The notes beneath the pieces are model-generated. The model did no database searches, was not told the DNA's origin, and was given only the letters and a program-made list of their open reading frames with translations. A stretch of 64,000 nt of DNA from Lachnospiraceae bacterium. Lineage in GTDB: Bacteria > Bacillota > Clostridia > Lachnospirales > Lachnospiraceae. Positions 18,615 through 27,226 of the stretch are shown here, one piece after another. The stretch spans positions 24,038 through 88,037 of the forward strand of contig JAITGA010000007.1 of assembly GCA_031280955.1 (NCBI GenBank), given 5' to 3'. The translations under genes and the position numbers were made by a program. Numbering within the stretch: the first letter of the stretch is position 1; every line of letters begins with the position of its first letter.

Positions 18615-18837
18615 TCAGAGCCATTTATCGCTAACCATCAAATTGCCCTCATGTAAATCGCCATGTATAAAACTTTGTGGACGGTTGGACAGCAGGTTTT
18701 AATTGCGTTCAAGAAGACACGCGAAGAAGCATATGCTGACCATCAGCGATTTTTATAGAGCTTTTCTTATCGTCCGACCAGCCTTTATAGATTAGTTCGA
18801 TTTCCATAAATTTATCGTATCCGGGAATATCGTACAT
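18615..18837 (-). pseudogene. Remnant of an aminoglycoside phosphotransferase-like gene
   Basis: Directly after the stop codon of the AlbA_2 gene an ATG (18837) opens a 42-residue frame beginning MYDIPGYDKF and ending HMLLRVSS before a TGA at 18709. A second frame fragment follows at about 18700-18615 and reads LLSNRPQ, then FIHGDLHEGNLMVSDKWL and a stop. HGDLHEGN is the Brenner-type catalytic loop of the APH kinase-like family (HGDxxxxN), and the first part resembles its N-terminal strand region. The part between the two, and the C-terminal lobe, are absent. The gene therefore appears broken by a large internal deletion and truncation. Confidence 0.75.
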
Positions 18838-20199
18838 TTAATCGACATCCCTTGTTTTTATAACCCAATCACCATTCTTATCTGCGCCTTCACGGTCGAT
18901 AAATTCGGTTTCTTTGAGTTTTTTTATGTTATTCCAAATGTTTCGCTCTGTGATACCTATTTCAACAGATAGCATTTCTGCGGTAATGCTTGGATTTTTA
19001 ATCATCAAAGCGATTATCTTTTTTTGCGACTTGTTCAACTTGATATTTACCCTGTCGTTTACCCTGATGTTTACCCTGTCGTTTGCGATGACGTTTTCAT
19101 CACTGTAAAACGTAACTCGCAGACCGTTACCCTCTCCGATAATTTCAAACTGCGGTTTCGGTTTCCCTGCATCCACATTAGAATTTACTATTTTTTCAAT
19201 GCCGCGTCCCCATGCTTCGGTCATGCCGGAACGGAAAAACACCCTCGCAATTTCGGGATTATGCGGCGTTGAGGTACGTGTCGCAAGCAGTTTTTCAACC
19301 GTCCAATTTGCGGGAAAACTACTGCTGTTAAAAATTATAGTTTTATCGTCATATACTCTTATTTGAATAGGGTTGCCGGAAGCATAATCCTTGTGGACGA
19401 TGGCGTTCAAAACTGCTTCGCGCATAGCATCACGATTGACAGGATAGGTTTCTATCCTTTGCAATCCTTGATAGCTGATAATGCCTTTGAAATATTTATC
19501 AAACAACATATCAACGACTTTATCGGGCATTGTTATCAACGGTCCGTTTATTTCGTCTTGGAACACCAAATCATCATCCGTTTTGAAATAGCCTATTTTT
19601 ACATATGCACCTGTTACCCATTTTTCGGGGTCATCATGGAAACATAATATCGCCGCGCGTTTGAGATATTTGCCGTCAAATAATTTCAACATATCGACAA
19701 GCTGTTCATCGGTAATTTCCAAGTCCTCAGCGGTAAGCCTGTTACGCGCAAGAGCCTTTTTACGAAAATCACGGAACGCCACAATATCTAAATCGGGTGC
19801 GTTCACATGGGGTACAGGCGCAGAATCCCATGTGCGTCCGTATTTACGCATTATAAATTCGTCCAACGCTATGCCTGTTAATTCCTGCGTTGTACTGCCG
19901 GAACGGATATAATATTTCCCCCGATAACTAATGGGGTTAGGATATTGCATTACATCAATCGCTATAAAGGGCAAATTGTTTTCAAAGAGCAGGTTTACTT
20001 CGGGAATAATTCCCATCGTAGCCTTGATTTTATTGGGCAAGTCATCCAACAATTTATGAGGATTTGTAAGACCGATAACATTTCCGTTATCGTCTTTTCC
20101 GATTTCCAAACGTCCGCCCAGTGCGTTAGCAAAACCGCATATCCATTTCAAAAATTCATCATCCCATTTTGATTTCCAATCAATCACTTGATGTTCCAT
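18838..20199 (-). CDS. AlbA_2 (Schlafen-like) ATP-binding protein with C-terminal HTH
   Basis: 453 residues from the ATG at 20199, nine bases after AAAGGAGG; upstream codons to 20298 are unlikely. The N-terminal AlbA_2/Schlafen-type domain shows the typical FANALGGRLEIGKDDNGNVIG and YYIRSGSTT. A middle ATPase-like part has REAVLNAIVHKDYASG and GRGIEKIV. The C-terminus ends in a winged helix (LNKSQKKIIALMIKNPSI onwards). Such proteins are usually annotated as transcriptional regulators or defence-linked factors; the exact activity is unproven. It is inserted between lipoprotein paralogs 2 and 3, and an APH-like remnant follows its stop directly. Confidence 0.8.
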   Translation of the reverse strand: MEHQVIDWKSKWDDEFLKWICGFANALGGRLEIGKDDNGNVIGLTNPHKLLDDLPNKIKATMGIIPEVNLLFENNLPFIAIDVMQYPNPISYRGKYYIRSGSTTQELTGIALDEFIMRKYGRTWDSAPVPHVNAPDLDIVAFRDFRKKALARNRLTAEDLEITDEQLVDMLKLFDGKYLKRAAILCFHDDPEKWVTGAYVKIGYFKTDDDLVFQDEINGPLITMPDKVVDMLFDKYFKGIISYQGLQRIETYPVNRDAMREAVLNAIVHKDYASGNPIQIRVYDDKTIIFNSSSFPANWTVEKLLATRTSTPHNPEIARVFFRSGMTEAWGRGIEKIVNSNVDAGKPKPQFEIIGEGNGLRVTFYSDENVIANDRVNIRVNDRVNIKLNKSQKKIIALMIKNPSITAEMLSVEIGITERNIWNNIKKLKETEFIDREGADKNGDWVIKTRDVD

Positions 20200-20385
20200 T
20201 GCGATTTGCCTCCTTTTCGCTTTCAATTTTCGGTTTTCGCCCGTTATTCTTTCTGCTATCAGACGGCTTTGGTGTGCCTTTCGGGATGAGCCAACCACGC
20301 TTCAACCTTACTACACCCTCTACTTACCCATTAGCACATAAGGCTTGCACTCGCCTGAATGTTTATGTAGTTCGCTTTTGCTGCA

Positions 20386-21393
20386 CTAGTCACCGGGACC
20401 AAGTTCTGCGCCAGTATCAAACTGGATTTCGCCGGTTGTGGTGAATGGTACGGCCATGACGAATTTCATGTTATCACCACGCCCAATGTATAGACGCATC
20501 TCATAGCTGCCGCCCGGTGCAGCCTTAGACTCTCTGACAGTATCACCAAATGCAAGTTGTGTCATAGGATAATTAGTATCCCGAATATCATGACTCGCTT
20601 GAACATAAGCAAGCCACACACCATCTAATCTACTAAACTCTTCTCGTGTTGCAGGCATTCCTGATATTGTTACATAGATAGTGTCTCCCATAGTGTATGC
20701 AGATTTATCAAGTGAAATCCCAATTGCGTGTTGCGGTGCGGATGAAGCTGGCGGCTCAGACGTATCCGGAGGCGGTGGGGGGGGTGATGAAGCAGGGGGG
20801 GATGTTGGCGTTGAGTCCGGTTGCTGTGTAGTTAGTTCGGGGGCTTTTGCCGCCTCAACAAGCACATCACCCGACGGATAGGATATCGCAAAAAAGACTG
20901 TGCCATCTGTATTAACCAACTCGACAATAACAGCAGGGTCGGAAACCCCCATATATTCCAATATCGGTATAAATGTCATAAACTTATCAGGAAACAGCGG
21001 GATATAGTTTTGTGAAAACTGCTCGGCATATCTTAACCAACCCGCTTCATTATTGTCTGAAAGCATATCGGGTTTCATTGTAAAAGTATGTACCAAGCTA
21101 TTGTTGCGAGCGGAAACGTCCCAATCACATGCCCCATCCATGACTATCAGGTTACGGATATTTTCCTTGCCATTGGTCTGGTCGATATAAGCATGTATTA
21201 TCTCTTGGTCACTCATTCCGCTATAATCGGGCAGACTGCCATGTTGTGCAGGGATTTGATTCACGGTGGGTGGCGCGGAGGGTGTTTGCGATGACGGCGG
21301 TTCGATGCCGTCTAACGTCATTATATTACCGCAAGCCGCCGTTAATGTCACAAGTAAAGTTATGACAAGAACAAATATTTTTGCCTTTTTCAT
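20386..21393 (-). CDS. Putative lipoprotein with Ig-like repeat, paralog 3
   Basis: 335 residues with AAAAGGAG before the ATG. The signal peptide ends in LTAAC and continues GNIMTLDGIEPP, as in the two paralogs. Residues 55-190 form a globular part (IIHAYIDQTNGKENI, MKPDMLSDNNEAGWL) not seen in the others. A Pro/Ser/Thr linker with a run of prolines follows, then the shared C-terminal Ig-like module (SLDKSAYTMGDTIYVTI, GSYEMRLYIG). It is the first of the three in transcription order. Function unknown. Confidence 0.75.
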   Translation of the reverse strand: MKKAKIFVLVITLLVTLTAACGNIMTLDGIEPPSSQTPSAPPTVNQIPAQHGSLPDYSGMSDQEIIHAYIDQTNGKENIRNLIVMDGACDWDVSARNNSLVHTFTMKPDMLSDNNEAGWLRYAEQFSQNYIPLFPDKFMTFIPILEYMGVSDPAVIVELVNTDGTVFFAISYPSGDVLVEAAKAPELTTQQPDSTPTSPPASSPPPPPPDTSEPPASSAPQHAIGISLDKSAYTMGDTIYVTISGMPATREEFSRLDGVWLAYVQASHDIRDTNYPMTQLAFGDTVRESKAAPGGSYEMRLYIGRGDNMKFVMAVPFTTTGEIQFDTGAELGPGD

Positions 21394-21429
21394 AGTGGGT
21401 TACTCTCCTTTTACAGATAATCAACTCTG

Positions 21430-21458
21430 ATTATACTATAATCGGAAATCTAAAACAA
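21430..21458 (-). promoter_or_regulatory. Promoter of lipoprotein paralog 3
   Basis: -35 TTGTTT (21458-21453) and -10 TATAAT (21435-21430) with a 17-bp spacer, in the conserved block shared by the three lipoprotein genes. Confidence 0.75.
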
Positions 21459-21516
21459 CGGAGTACATGCCAACGAGTTGAAAGGGTTTGTGTCATGACA
21501 ACCGCAACATTCCTCT

Positions 21517-22122
21517 TCACGCATTTAAAATATCAGCCAGGGTGTTCCGCTTGTCCTTTTTGTCAGTAATGCCTAGTTTACGGTAGACACTGGAAAGACA
21601 GGTCTTGACACGGCTTTCTGACAAATAGACCTTGTCGGCTATATCCTTGTTGCTTAGCCCCTCGGCGGCATAAAGAGCAACCGACAACTCCTTTTCACTT
21701 AGCAAAGAAGATATGTTCACGGAAGACCTGCGCCGTGACTTCACCGAATCCACTAAGCGGATAAAACCCATTACCCGTGCTCGGAACTCATCAATATCAT
21801 AAGGCTTGGAGATATAATCATTTCCTCCGGCAGTAAGCCCGGCAAGCACATCTTCCCGCTCTGTCTTTGCTGTCAAAAACAAGGCGGGAGCATCACAAAC
21901 CTCTTGTAATTCCGCGAGAAAATCAAGCCCGCAGCCGTCAGGAAGCATGATATCCAAAACAGCGGCATCGGGAATAGCAATCTTGATGCGTTCCCTTGCT
22001 TCCTCGACAGTTTTCGCAGTGAGAACCATCAGACCCTCTTTTTCCAATAATCGTCGGTTGATATCCAGTATTTTGGGATTATCTTCCAAAAGCAATACTA
22101 TTCCTCTTTCAACCACCGCCAT
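21517..22122 (-). CDS. Response regulator, receiver plus LuxR-type HTH
   Basis: 201 residues. The receiver domain has the acidic pair in LLLEDN, the phosphoacceptor Asp57 in AVLDIMLPDG, Thr84 in LFLTAK and Lys106 in YISKPYD. After a short Ser/Arg linker the C-terminal part (about 137-195) is a LuxR/GerE helix-turn-helix (AAEGLSNKDIADKVYLSESRVKTCLSSVYRKL, shown by its first helices). Phosphorylation by the partner kinase should control DNA binding. The ATG overlaps the end of the kinase gene by 14 bp. Confidence 0.92.
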   Translation of the reverse strand: MAVVERGIVLLLEDNPKILDINRRLLEKEGLMVLTAKTVEEARERIKIAIPDAAVLDIMLPDGCGLDFLAELQEVCDAPALFLTAKTEREDVLAGLTAGGNDYISKPYDIDEFRARVMGFIRLVDSVKSRRRSSVNISSLLSEKELSVALYAAEGLSNKDIADKVYLSESRVKTCLSSVYRKLGITDKKDKRNTLADILNA

Positions 22123-23413
22123 AACCCTCCTCTTTCCCTTTTAGTGTCACGGTGACACGCACTCCGCCACCCTCCTCGTTGTCAATAGAAATATCTCCGT
22201 TATGGCGCAAGACTATATCACGGCAAATCGAAAGACCAATCCCGCTGCCGCCGTCCTTTCCGCCGATTCCCCAATCGAAAATACTCTGTAGCAAATCCGG
22301 GGAAATCCCCTTACCATCGTCTGTTACCATGATTTTGACTGCACCGCTATCAGCTTCGGCAACCAATTCGATATTTTGCACCGAATGGGTAACTGCATTT
22401 TGTAGGATGTTCCAAAGAAGTTGGGTCAACTCCCCGGCATCACCATGAATCTCAGGAATACCTGCTTTGATGGTCGTTGTAAGCTGCTTCCCTTTCCGCG
22501 CCGCAACAGGTTTTAGTAACTGTGTCAATCGTCCTGCCAAATCCCCCATGTCAACAGGGGTAGCTTCACGATCGTTTGACTCACCTCTTTCTACTCCTGA
22601 CATCAACACCCGCAAGGTATTGTCTGCCAATTGGCTAAGGCGTTTCGCTTCCTCGCTGACTGTTGCCAGGTCAGAAAGCGTCTGTTCATCGTTTCCATGT
22701 TCCCTTATTTGCTCCACGGCAAACTGAGCATAAGCTGACACTACCGCCAATGGGGTGCGTATCTCATGGCTCATCCCCGCAAAAAGCTCACCTTTCATCT
22801 TGGCATACTCTTCTGCCTGTTTGCGGGCGGCTTCAAGCTCATTTTGCTGCTCGATATAACCTCTAATATGTAGTGACATCGTTATCCCAAGTACGATACT
22901 GACGATCAAAAATGAGATGAGGATATCGACCATCATATCTGTTTCGGTGTCAAAGTAGGTGATTTTGTCCGGATAAAAATATGCAAACAAGATAAGCGAG
23001 GAATATAACACCAACTCGCCAACCACTAACAGGCGCATCTTCGTTCCCTCTAACATAAAAACTGTGAAGAGAATCGCAAAAATAAAGTAAACCGGCATCC
23101 CGCTGTTATAACCACCGGCACTAAGGAAGAATGCGGGAAACAAGAAATAAAAAATCACCAGGATCGTCAATACATAACAACGCTGATAATTCCCGCTCGT
23201 AAGGGCATAGCGAAGTAACAAAATGGCAAAAACCAATATCGTAATATTGATAAGAAGATTGAATATCCCCGCATTGGTGAGTATCCCTGTGATACTGGCA
23301 ATTACGCTGGCTACTATTCCCGCACACGCAAGGGTGTTAAAAAGCCTGATACGGAGTTCAAGATAATTTCCAAACAGCTTGACCTTGATTTTCTCAAGTG
23401 AAAACGACCGCAT
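22109..23413 (-). CDS. Sensor histidine kinase
   Basis: 434 residues with AAAGGAGG before the ATG. Five or six membrane helices occupy residues 25-190, with almost no extracytoplasmic domain, so the signal is probably sensed in or near the membrane. The kinase core shows the H-box MSHEIRTPLAVV, N-box NILQNAVTHS, G1 DDGKGIS and G2 GGSGIGLSI. It phosphorylates the downstream regulator. Five 11-bp-phased repeats lie about 110-160 bp upstream. The stimulus is unknown. Confidence 0.93.
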   Translation of the reverse strand: MRSFSLEKIKVKLFGNYLELRIRLFNTLACAGIVASVIASITGILTNAGIFNLLINITILVFAILLLRYALTSGNYQRCYVLTILVIFYFLFPAFFLSAGGYNSGMPVYFIFAILFTVFMLEGTKMRLLVVGELVLYSSLILFAYFYPDKITYFDTETDMMVDILISFLIVSIVLGITMSLHIRGYIEQQNELEAARKQAEEYAKMKGELFAGMSHEIRTPLAVVSAYAQFAVEQIREHGNDEQTLSDLATVSEEAKRLSQLADNTLRVLMSGVERGESNDREATPVDMGDLAGRLTQLLKPVAARKGKQLTTTIKAGIPEIHGDAGELTQLLWNILQNAVTHSVQNIELVAEADSGAVKIMVTDDGKGISPDLLQSIFDWGIGGKDGGSGIGLSICRDIVLRHNGDISIDNEEGGGVRVTVTLKGKEEGYGGG

Positions 23414-23519
23414 GGCTTCCTCCTTTATCCTGCAATAGATTGTTTTATCCTGTCTTCAATTCTACTTTGCTGTTTCCACAAAGTCAATCAAACGAAAGTA
23501 TCATCAAATCAGGAGTGTT

Positions 23520-23571
23520 GATACCTCGCCGATACTTTTTTGATACTTCGCTGACACCTCATTGATACCTC
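23520..23571. promoter_or_regulatory. Five direct repeats at 11-bp spacing upstream of the two-component genes
   Basis: GATACCTC, GATACTTT, GATACTTC, GACACCTC and GATACCTC start at 23520, 23531, 23542, 23553 and 23564, exactly one DNA turn apart. They lie between the divergent kinase and DUF6976-like genes. Such phased repeats are typical binding arrays for response regulators or other cooperative proteins. The binder is not known. Confidence 0.65.
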
Positions 23572-23626
23572 ATCGCCCTCTCTTTTGCTGTATTATGTAA
23601 TGAGGATATTTCGTGAGGACAGGAAA

Positions 23627-24496
23627 ATGTTAATTACGTATGATGAGGCAACCAAACTAATAAGGAGCGGAAAATTACTCCATCTCGCCGGTTCAGAATC
23701 TTTACTAAAAAAGCTACCCTGCGGCAACTGGATTGGCGGCTCAACTGAATATTTCCTAGTTGAAGACGGATATGAAGTCGCCGCTAATCTTGTTTTTATA
23801 ACTGAACTTAAGTACAAAGATTTCACGGTAATCGCATATACAACCAATGAAATCAAAAATGTGGCGACAGATGCATATAAGAATGGCTTTTCGATCATAA
23901 TTGTTCCCGGCAACAGCTCCGTGCATAAGGAATATACCCGCTGCATGGCAAGCCGGAGCATGACGGGACTTTACAAAAAATCATCGAAAAACATTTCCGG
24001 TTGGGTGGCAGGTATTCATAATGAAACATCTACACAACCGCCTATAGTCATAAATGGGATAACCAAAGAAATATATACGGACAAAGCCGTTGCCCTCCAT
24101 CTTCAAAACCCCGTTAGTAAAGAAGCAAGTGTCGATATCACGAACATCTTTGAACAAGACAAATCAACAGCTGTAATCGAATTTCCCGATGAGGGTTTTA
24201 GCATAAACAAATGTTTTGTAGACGGTAAAGAGGTCGTCTTTGCTGATTATATAGATCAAAATAACATAGATATCATGCTCCCGCTTGTTGGCGATTATTC
24301 AGGCAATAGTGTGAATATTTCCTTCAAAACGATAGAAAATGGTACTGTGAATTTCTATGCTCCCGTTTTCCCCGGTGTCAAATACCATATGGCAAAAAGT
24401 ATCTGTGATTATGAAAAAGAATTTAACAAACGGCTTAGCAAACACAAAAACGAAAACACGGCGTTTTCTGCAACCGCATACTCGATTTATTGTTGA
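23627..24496 (+). CDS. DUF6976-like protein of unknown function
   Basis: 289 residues from ATG 23627 (GAGGACAGG upstream). The N-terminus (ATKLIRSGKLLHLAGSESLL, LPCGNWIGGSTEYFLVEDG) matches what I recall of the DUF6976 family, small soluble proteins with a WIGGT/S-P/EYF signature. No signal peptide or membrane helix. It is transcribed away from the histidine kinase and could share the phased repeat array as a control region. The family name is given from memory of the motif, and no function is known. Confidence 0.6.
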   Translation: MLITYDEATKLIRSGKLLHLAGSESLLKKLPCGNWIGGSTEYFLVEDGYEVAANLVFITELKYKDFTVIAYTTNEIKNVATDAYKNGFSIIIVPGNSSVHKEYTRCMASRSMTGLYKKSSKNISGWVAGIHNETSTQPPIVINGITKEIYTDKAVALHLQNPVSKEASVDITNIFEQDKSTAVIEFPDEGFSINKCFVDGKEVVFADYIDQNNIDIMLPLVGDYSGNSVNISFKTIENGTVNFYAPVFPGVKYHMAKSICDYEKEFNKRLSKHKNENTAFSATAYSIYC

Positions 24497-24587
24497 AGTG
24501 GTATGTTATGTTTTTTCTAACTGATTAATTTCTACATTAAATAACCGAGCAAAGACTCATCGGGATGGTTTCTGTTCATTCACTCTA

Positions 24588-25115
24588 CTACTTATTCATA
24601 TCAATACGATTTCGCACCATGTATTCTACCATTGATACCAGCGTCAGGATGATGGCAATCCAGATTACCACCTCAGTCACCAACTTGATGGCGGCGATAT
24701 CGGCGATTAACAAAGCAACCATGAGAATTTGCGCTATAGTCTTGAGCTTCCCCCATATCCCGGCGGCAATGACCGTCCCGCTGTCGGCGGCAACAAGGCG
24801 ATAGCCACTGATGACAAACTCGCGGGCGATAATAATAATGACCATCCAGGCGGCTATCCGTCCCAGTTCCACCAAGGCTACCAAAGCTGCACATACCAAC
24901 AGCTTGTCAGCGAGTGGGTCCATGAACTTGCCGAAGTTGGTTATCAAATCCAGTTTGCGAGCCAGCATCCCATCGAGCATATCGGTAAGACTGGCGGCAG
25001 TAAAGATAGAAAGAGCAATCCAGTTATGATAAGGGAGAGCAGGATTCAAGAGAAAAACCAAAAAAACAGGAATCATCAGCACCCTTAGGATAGTCAGTTT
25101 GTTGGCAATATTCAT
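24588..25115 (-). CDS. pgsA: CDP-diacylglycerol--glycerol-3-phosphate 3-phosphatidyltransferase
   Basis: 175 residues, AGGAGG before the ATG. It makes phosphatidylglycerol phosphate, the first step to phosphatidylglycerol and cardiolipin. The CDP-alcohol phosphotransferase signature is complete: DMLDGMLARK, then GKFMDPLADK. Several membrane helices flank it. It follows rimO by 18 bp, an arrangement common in Firmicutes. Confidence 0.95.
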   Translation of the reverse strand: MNIANKLTILRVLMIPVFLVFLLNPALPYHNWIALSIFTAASLTDMLDGMLARKLDLITNFGKFMDPLADKLLVCAALVALVELGRIAAWMVIIIIAREFVISGYRLVAADSGTVIAAGIWGKLKTIAQILMVALLIADIAAIKLVTEVVIWIAIILTLVSMVEYMVRNRIDMNK

Positions 25116-25133
25116 GGTTTTACCTCCTGTTAG

Positions 25134-26522
25134 TCATGTTAGTTCTTTGCCGATTAAATCATATCCCTGAGCGGCAATAACCGTTACCTCGGCGAAATCA
25201 CCGCTTTCATACTCACGATTACTGGGGAAAAAGAGATATCCATCGATTTGGGGAGCATCACGGTAGGTGCGGGCGACATAGATTTTCTCGTCTTCCATTG
25301 GCACAAATGGCAGGGGTGGTGATTCATGTTCTGGATTTAATGTCCCTTCAACAAACACCGTCATTTTCCTGTCAATCAAGCTTTTATTGATATTGAAAGC
25401 CACTTTTTGCTGTGCTTTCATCAGTTGCTTGCGGCGGTACTCTTTTACCCTGTTGCTGACTTGTCCATGAAACCGGGCGGCAGGAGTATCCGCTTCAGCT
25501 GAATAAGCAAATACACCGAGACGGTCGAAGCATAGCTCCTTGACTAGACCCAGATTTACGCGGTGTTCGCTTACTTTTTCCCCGGGAAAACCAGTCATCA
25601 AGGTGGTTCGCAGACAAATACCGGGGACTTCCTGCCGTAACTTCATCACCAAGTTGTTGATGGCTTCCCTGTCAGTTTGCCGCCCCATCTGCTTCAATAT
25701 CCGGTCGGCTCCATGTTGAATGGGGATATCCAGGTATTTGCATATTTTCTCTTCATCACGAATTGCTGCTATCAAATCATCATCTATCTCTTCGGGATAA
25801 CAATAAAGTAACCGTATCCACTTAAGTCCCTCGATTTCGCAAAGTTTTCTTAACAGTTGCGGCAGCATTTTTTGCCCGTGTATATCTGTTCCGTATATAG
25901 TGGTCTCCTGAGCGACGAGAATCAACTCCTTGACCCCGCCTGCAACCAAATTGACCGATTCGGTCAATAGGGATTCCATCGTCCGCGAACGATAATGTCC
26001 CCTAATTTTCGGGATTATACAGAATGTGCAGTGTTTGTTGCAACCCTCGGCAATCTTTAGATAGGTATAATACCCACCGGTCGTGATGATTCGCTTCGGG
26101 GTTTCTTCATCATTTATATCCCCTGTATCAGGGAAATAATGACGGCAACCTGTCTCGCTTTTCTCCATGACAGCAGTAATGATGGCAGAAATCGCATTGA
26201 CACCGACGAGGGCATCTACCTCGGGTAGCTCATTATTTATCTCATTGCGATAACGCTCCGCCAGACAACCGGCGACAACCAATGCCCGGCAACGGCTGCT
26301 TTCTTTGAGCTTGCCTAGCTTAATTATCGTCTCGATGCTCTCCATTTGCGCATCATGGACAAAGCAGCAGGTATTGACGACGGCAATATCCGCTGCTTCC
26401 TCATCATCAGTAAAACGATATCCTTTGTCCCATAGCCTCGCCAGCATCACTTCGGAATCCACCAGATTCTTGTCACATCCGAGCGATACGAAGTGTACCA
26501 ATTCCGGTTTTTCACGCTTCAT
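25134..26522 (-). CDS. rimO: Ribosomal protein S12 methylthiotransferase RimO
   Basis: 462 residues from ATG 26522. The frame continues upstream to 26642, but that part reads the Ala-rich omega tail in another frame as a Lys/Leu repeat and is surely not translated. RimO adds a methylthio group to Asp of ribosomal protein S12. Features: N-terminal MTTase domain with SLGCDKNLVDSE and further cysteines (TCCFVH, VAGCLAERY), the radical-SAM cluster CNKHCTFCIIP, and a C-terminal TRAM domain. The start lies inside the last codons of the omega gene (11-bp overlap), so translation is coupled. Confidence 0.95.
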   Translation of the reverse strand: MKREKPELVHFVSLGCDKNLVDSEVMLARLWDKGYRFTDDEEAADIAVVNTCCFVHDAQMESIETIIKLGKLKESSRCRALVVAGCLAERYRNEINNELPEVDALVGVNAISAIITAVMEKSETGCRHYFPDTGDINDEETPKRIITTGGYYTYLKIAEGCNKHCTFCIIPKIRGHYRSRTMESLLTESVNLVAGGVKELILVAQETTIYGTDIHGQKMLPQLLRKLCEIEGLKWIRLLYCYPEEIDDDLIAAIRDEEKICKYLDIPIQHGADRILKQMGRQTDREAINNLVMKLRQEVPGICLRTTLMTGFPGEKVSEHRVNLGLVKELCFDRLGVFAYSAEADTPAARFHGQVSNRVKEYRRKQLMKAQQKVAFNINKSLIDRKMTVFVEGTLNPEHESPPLPFVPMEDEKIYVARTYRDAPQIDGYLFFPSNREYESGDFAEVTVIAAQGYDLIGKELT

Positions 26523-27207
26523 CTTCGTCTGCTGTAGCGGTATCGGTAGTTTCTTCCGCAATTTCAACTGCTTTGGCTTTCGCTGTAGTTTTGGCTGGAG
26601 TTTTAGTTTTCGCTTTAGCGGGAGCTTTAACTGCAACTTCAACTGCTGCCTCAGCTTCTTTCGCTACTTCTACTGCTTCCTCTGCTACTGCTTCTTCTTC
26701 GACAGCAGCTACTGCTTCTGCCTCGACAGCTACTATTGTTTCTTCGGCAGCTACTTCTGCTTCTGCAACTTCTGCTTCCAGAGCTTCTACTTCTACAGGT
26801 TCTGCTTCCCCGGCTTCATCAGTTGCTTCCTCAGCCACAGCTTCTGCTGTTGCTGTTGCTCCTGCTGCTTTTTTTGCCTCTGCTGTAGCAGCTGCTGCTG
26901 CCGCTTCCTCTTCTTTTATTTTCTCGTTTTGCGCTGCCAACAACGCTGCTGCCATCGCCTCACGGGCTTTGACGATTTCTCCCTCGGTCAAAATCTTGAT
27001 TTTTCCTTGCCCCAGTTCATCGACTGCCATTGAAAGCGGCTTGATCTTACTCGTTTCAATCAGCGGTTCATCACCGGCGACTAGCTGCCTTGCCCGCTTC
27101 GAAGTCGCCATGACAATCGAATAACGGCTATTGACAATCGGAGCTTCGCCCGGCTCGACTTCGCTGTTGACTACCTTCATCAAATCTGAATACGATGGAT
27201 GTAACAT
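26512..27207 (-). CDS. rpoZ: RNA polymerase omega subunit with long Ala/Glu/Val-rich tail
   Basis: 231 residues, AAGAGGTAAG before the ATG. Residues 1-85 match bacterial omega (LHPSYSDLMKVVNS, NSRYSIVMATSKRARQL, KPLSMAVDELGQGKI). Omega helps fold and assemble beta prime. Residues 95-231 are a low-complexity tail, first EEEAAAAAATAEAKK, then acidic Ala/Val/Glu repeats, a short Lys/Thr/Pro-rich basic segment (APAKAKTKTPAKTTAKAK) and an acidic end. Normal omega is 60-100 residues. The frame stays open through the tail on the coding strand and stops where rimO begins, so it is likely real. Confidence 0.85.
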   Translation of the reverse strand: MLHPSYSDLMKVVNSEVEPGEAPIVNSRYSIVMATSKRARQLVAGDEPLIETSKIKPLSMAVDELGQGKIKILTEGEIVKAREAMAAALLAAQNEKIKEEEAAAAAATAEAKKAAGATATAEAVAEEATDEAGEAEPVEVEALEAEVAEAEVAAEETIVAVEAEAVAAVEEEAVAEEAVEVAKEAEAAVEVAVKAPAKAKTKTPAKTTAKAKAVEIAEETTDTATADEDEA

Positions 27208-27226
27208 TTCTTACCTCTTCTTTCTA

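Noticed and set aside
25134..26642. RimO start at 26642
   Set aside because: The added 40 residues are a Lys/Leu/Gln repeat produced by reading the omega tail in another frame.
26305..27124. Plus-strand frames of Ala/Ser/Thr- or Cys/Phe-rich protein
   Set aside because: They are antisense readings of the omega tail and rimO start and lack a ribosome binding site.
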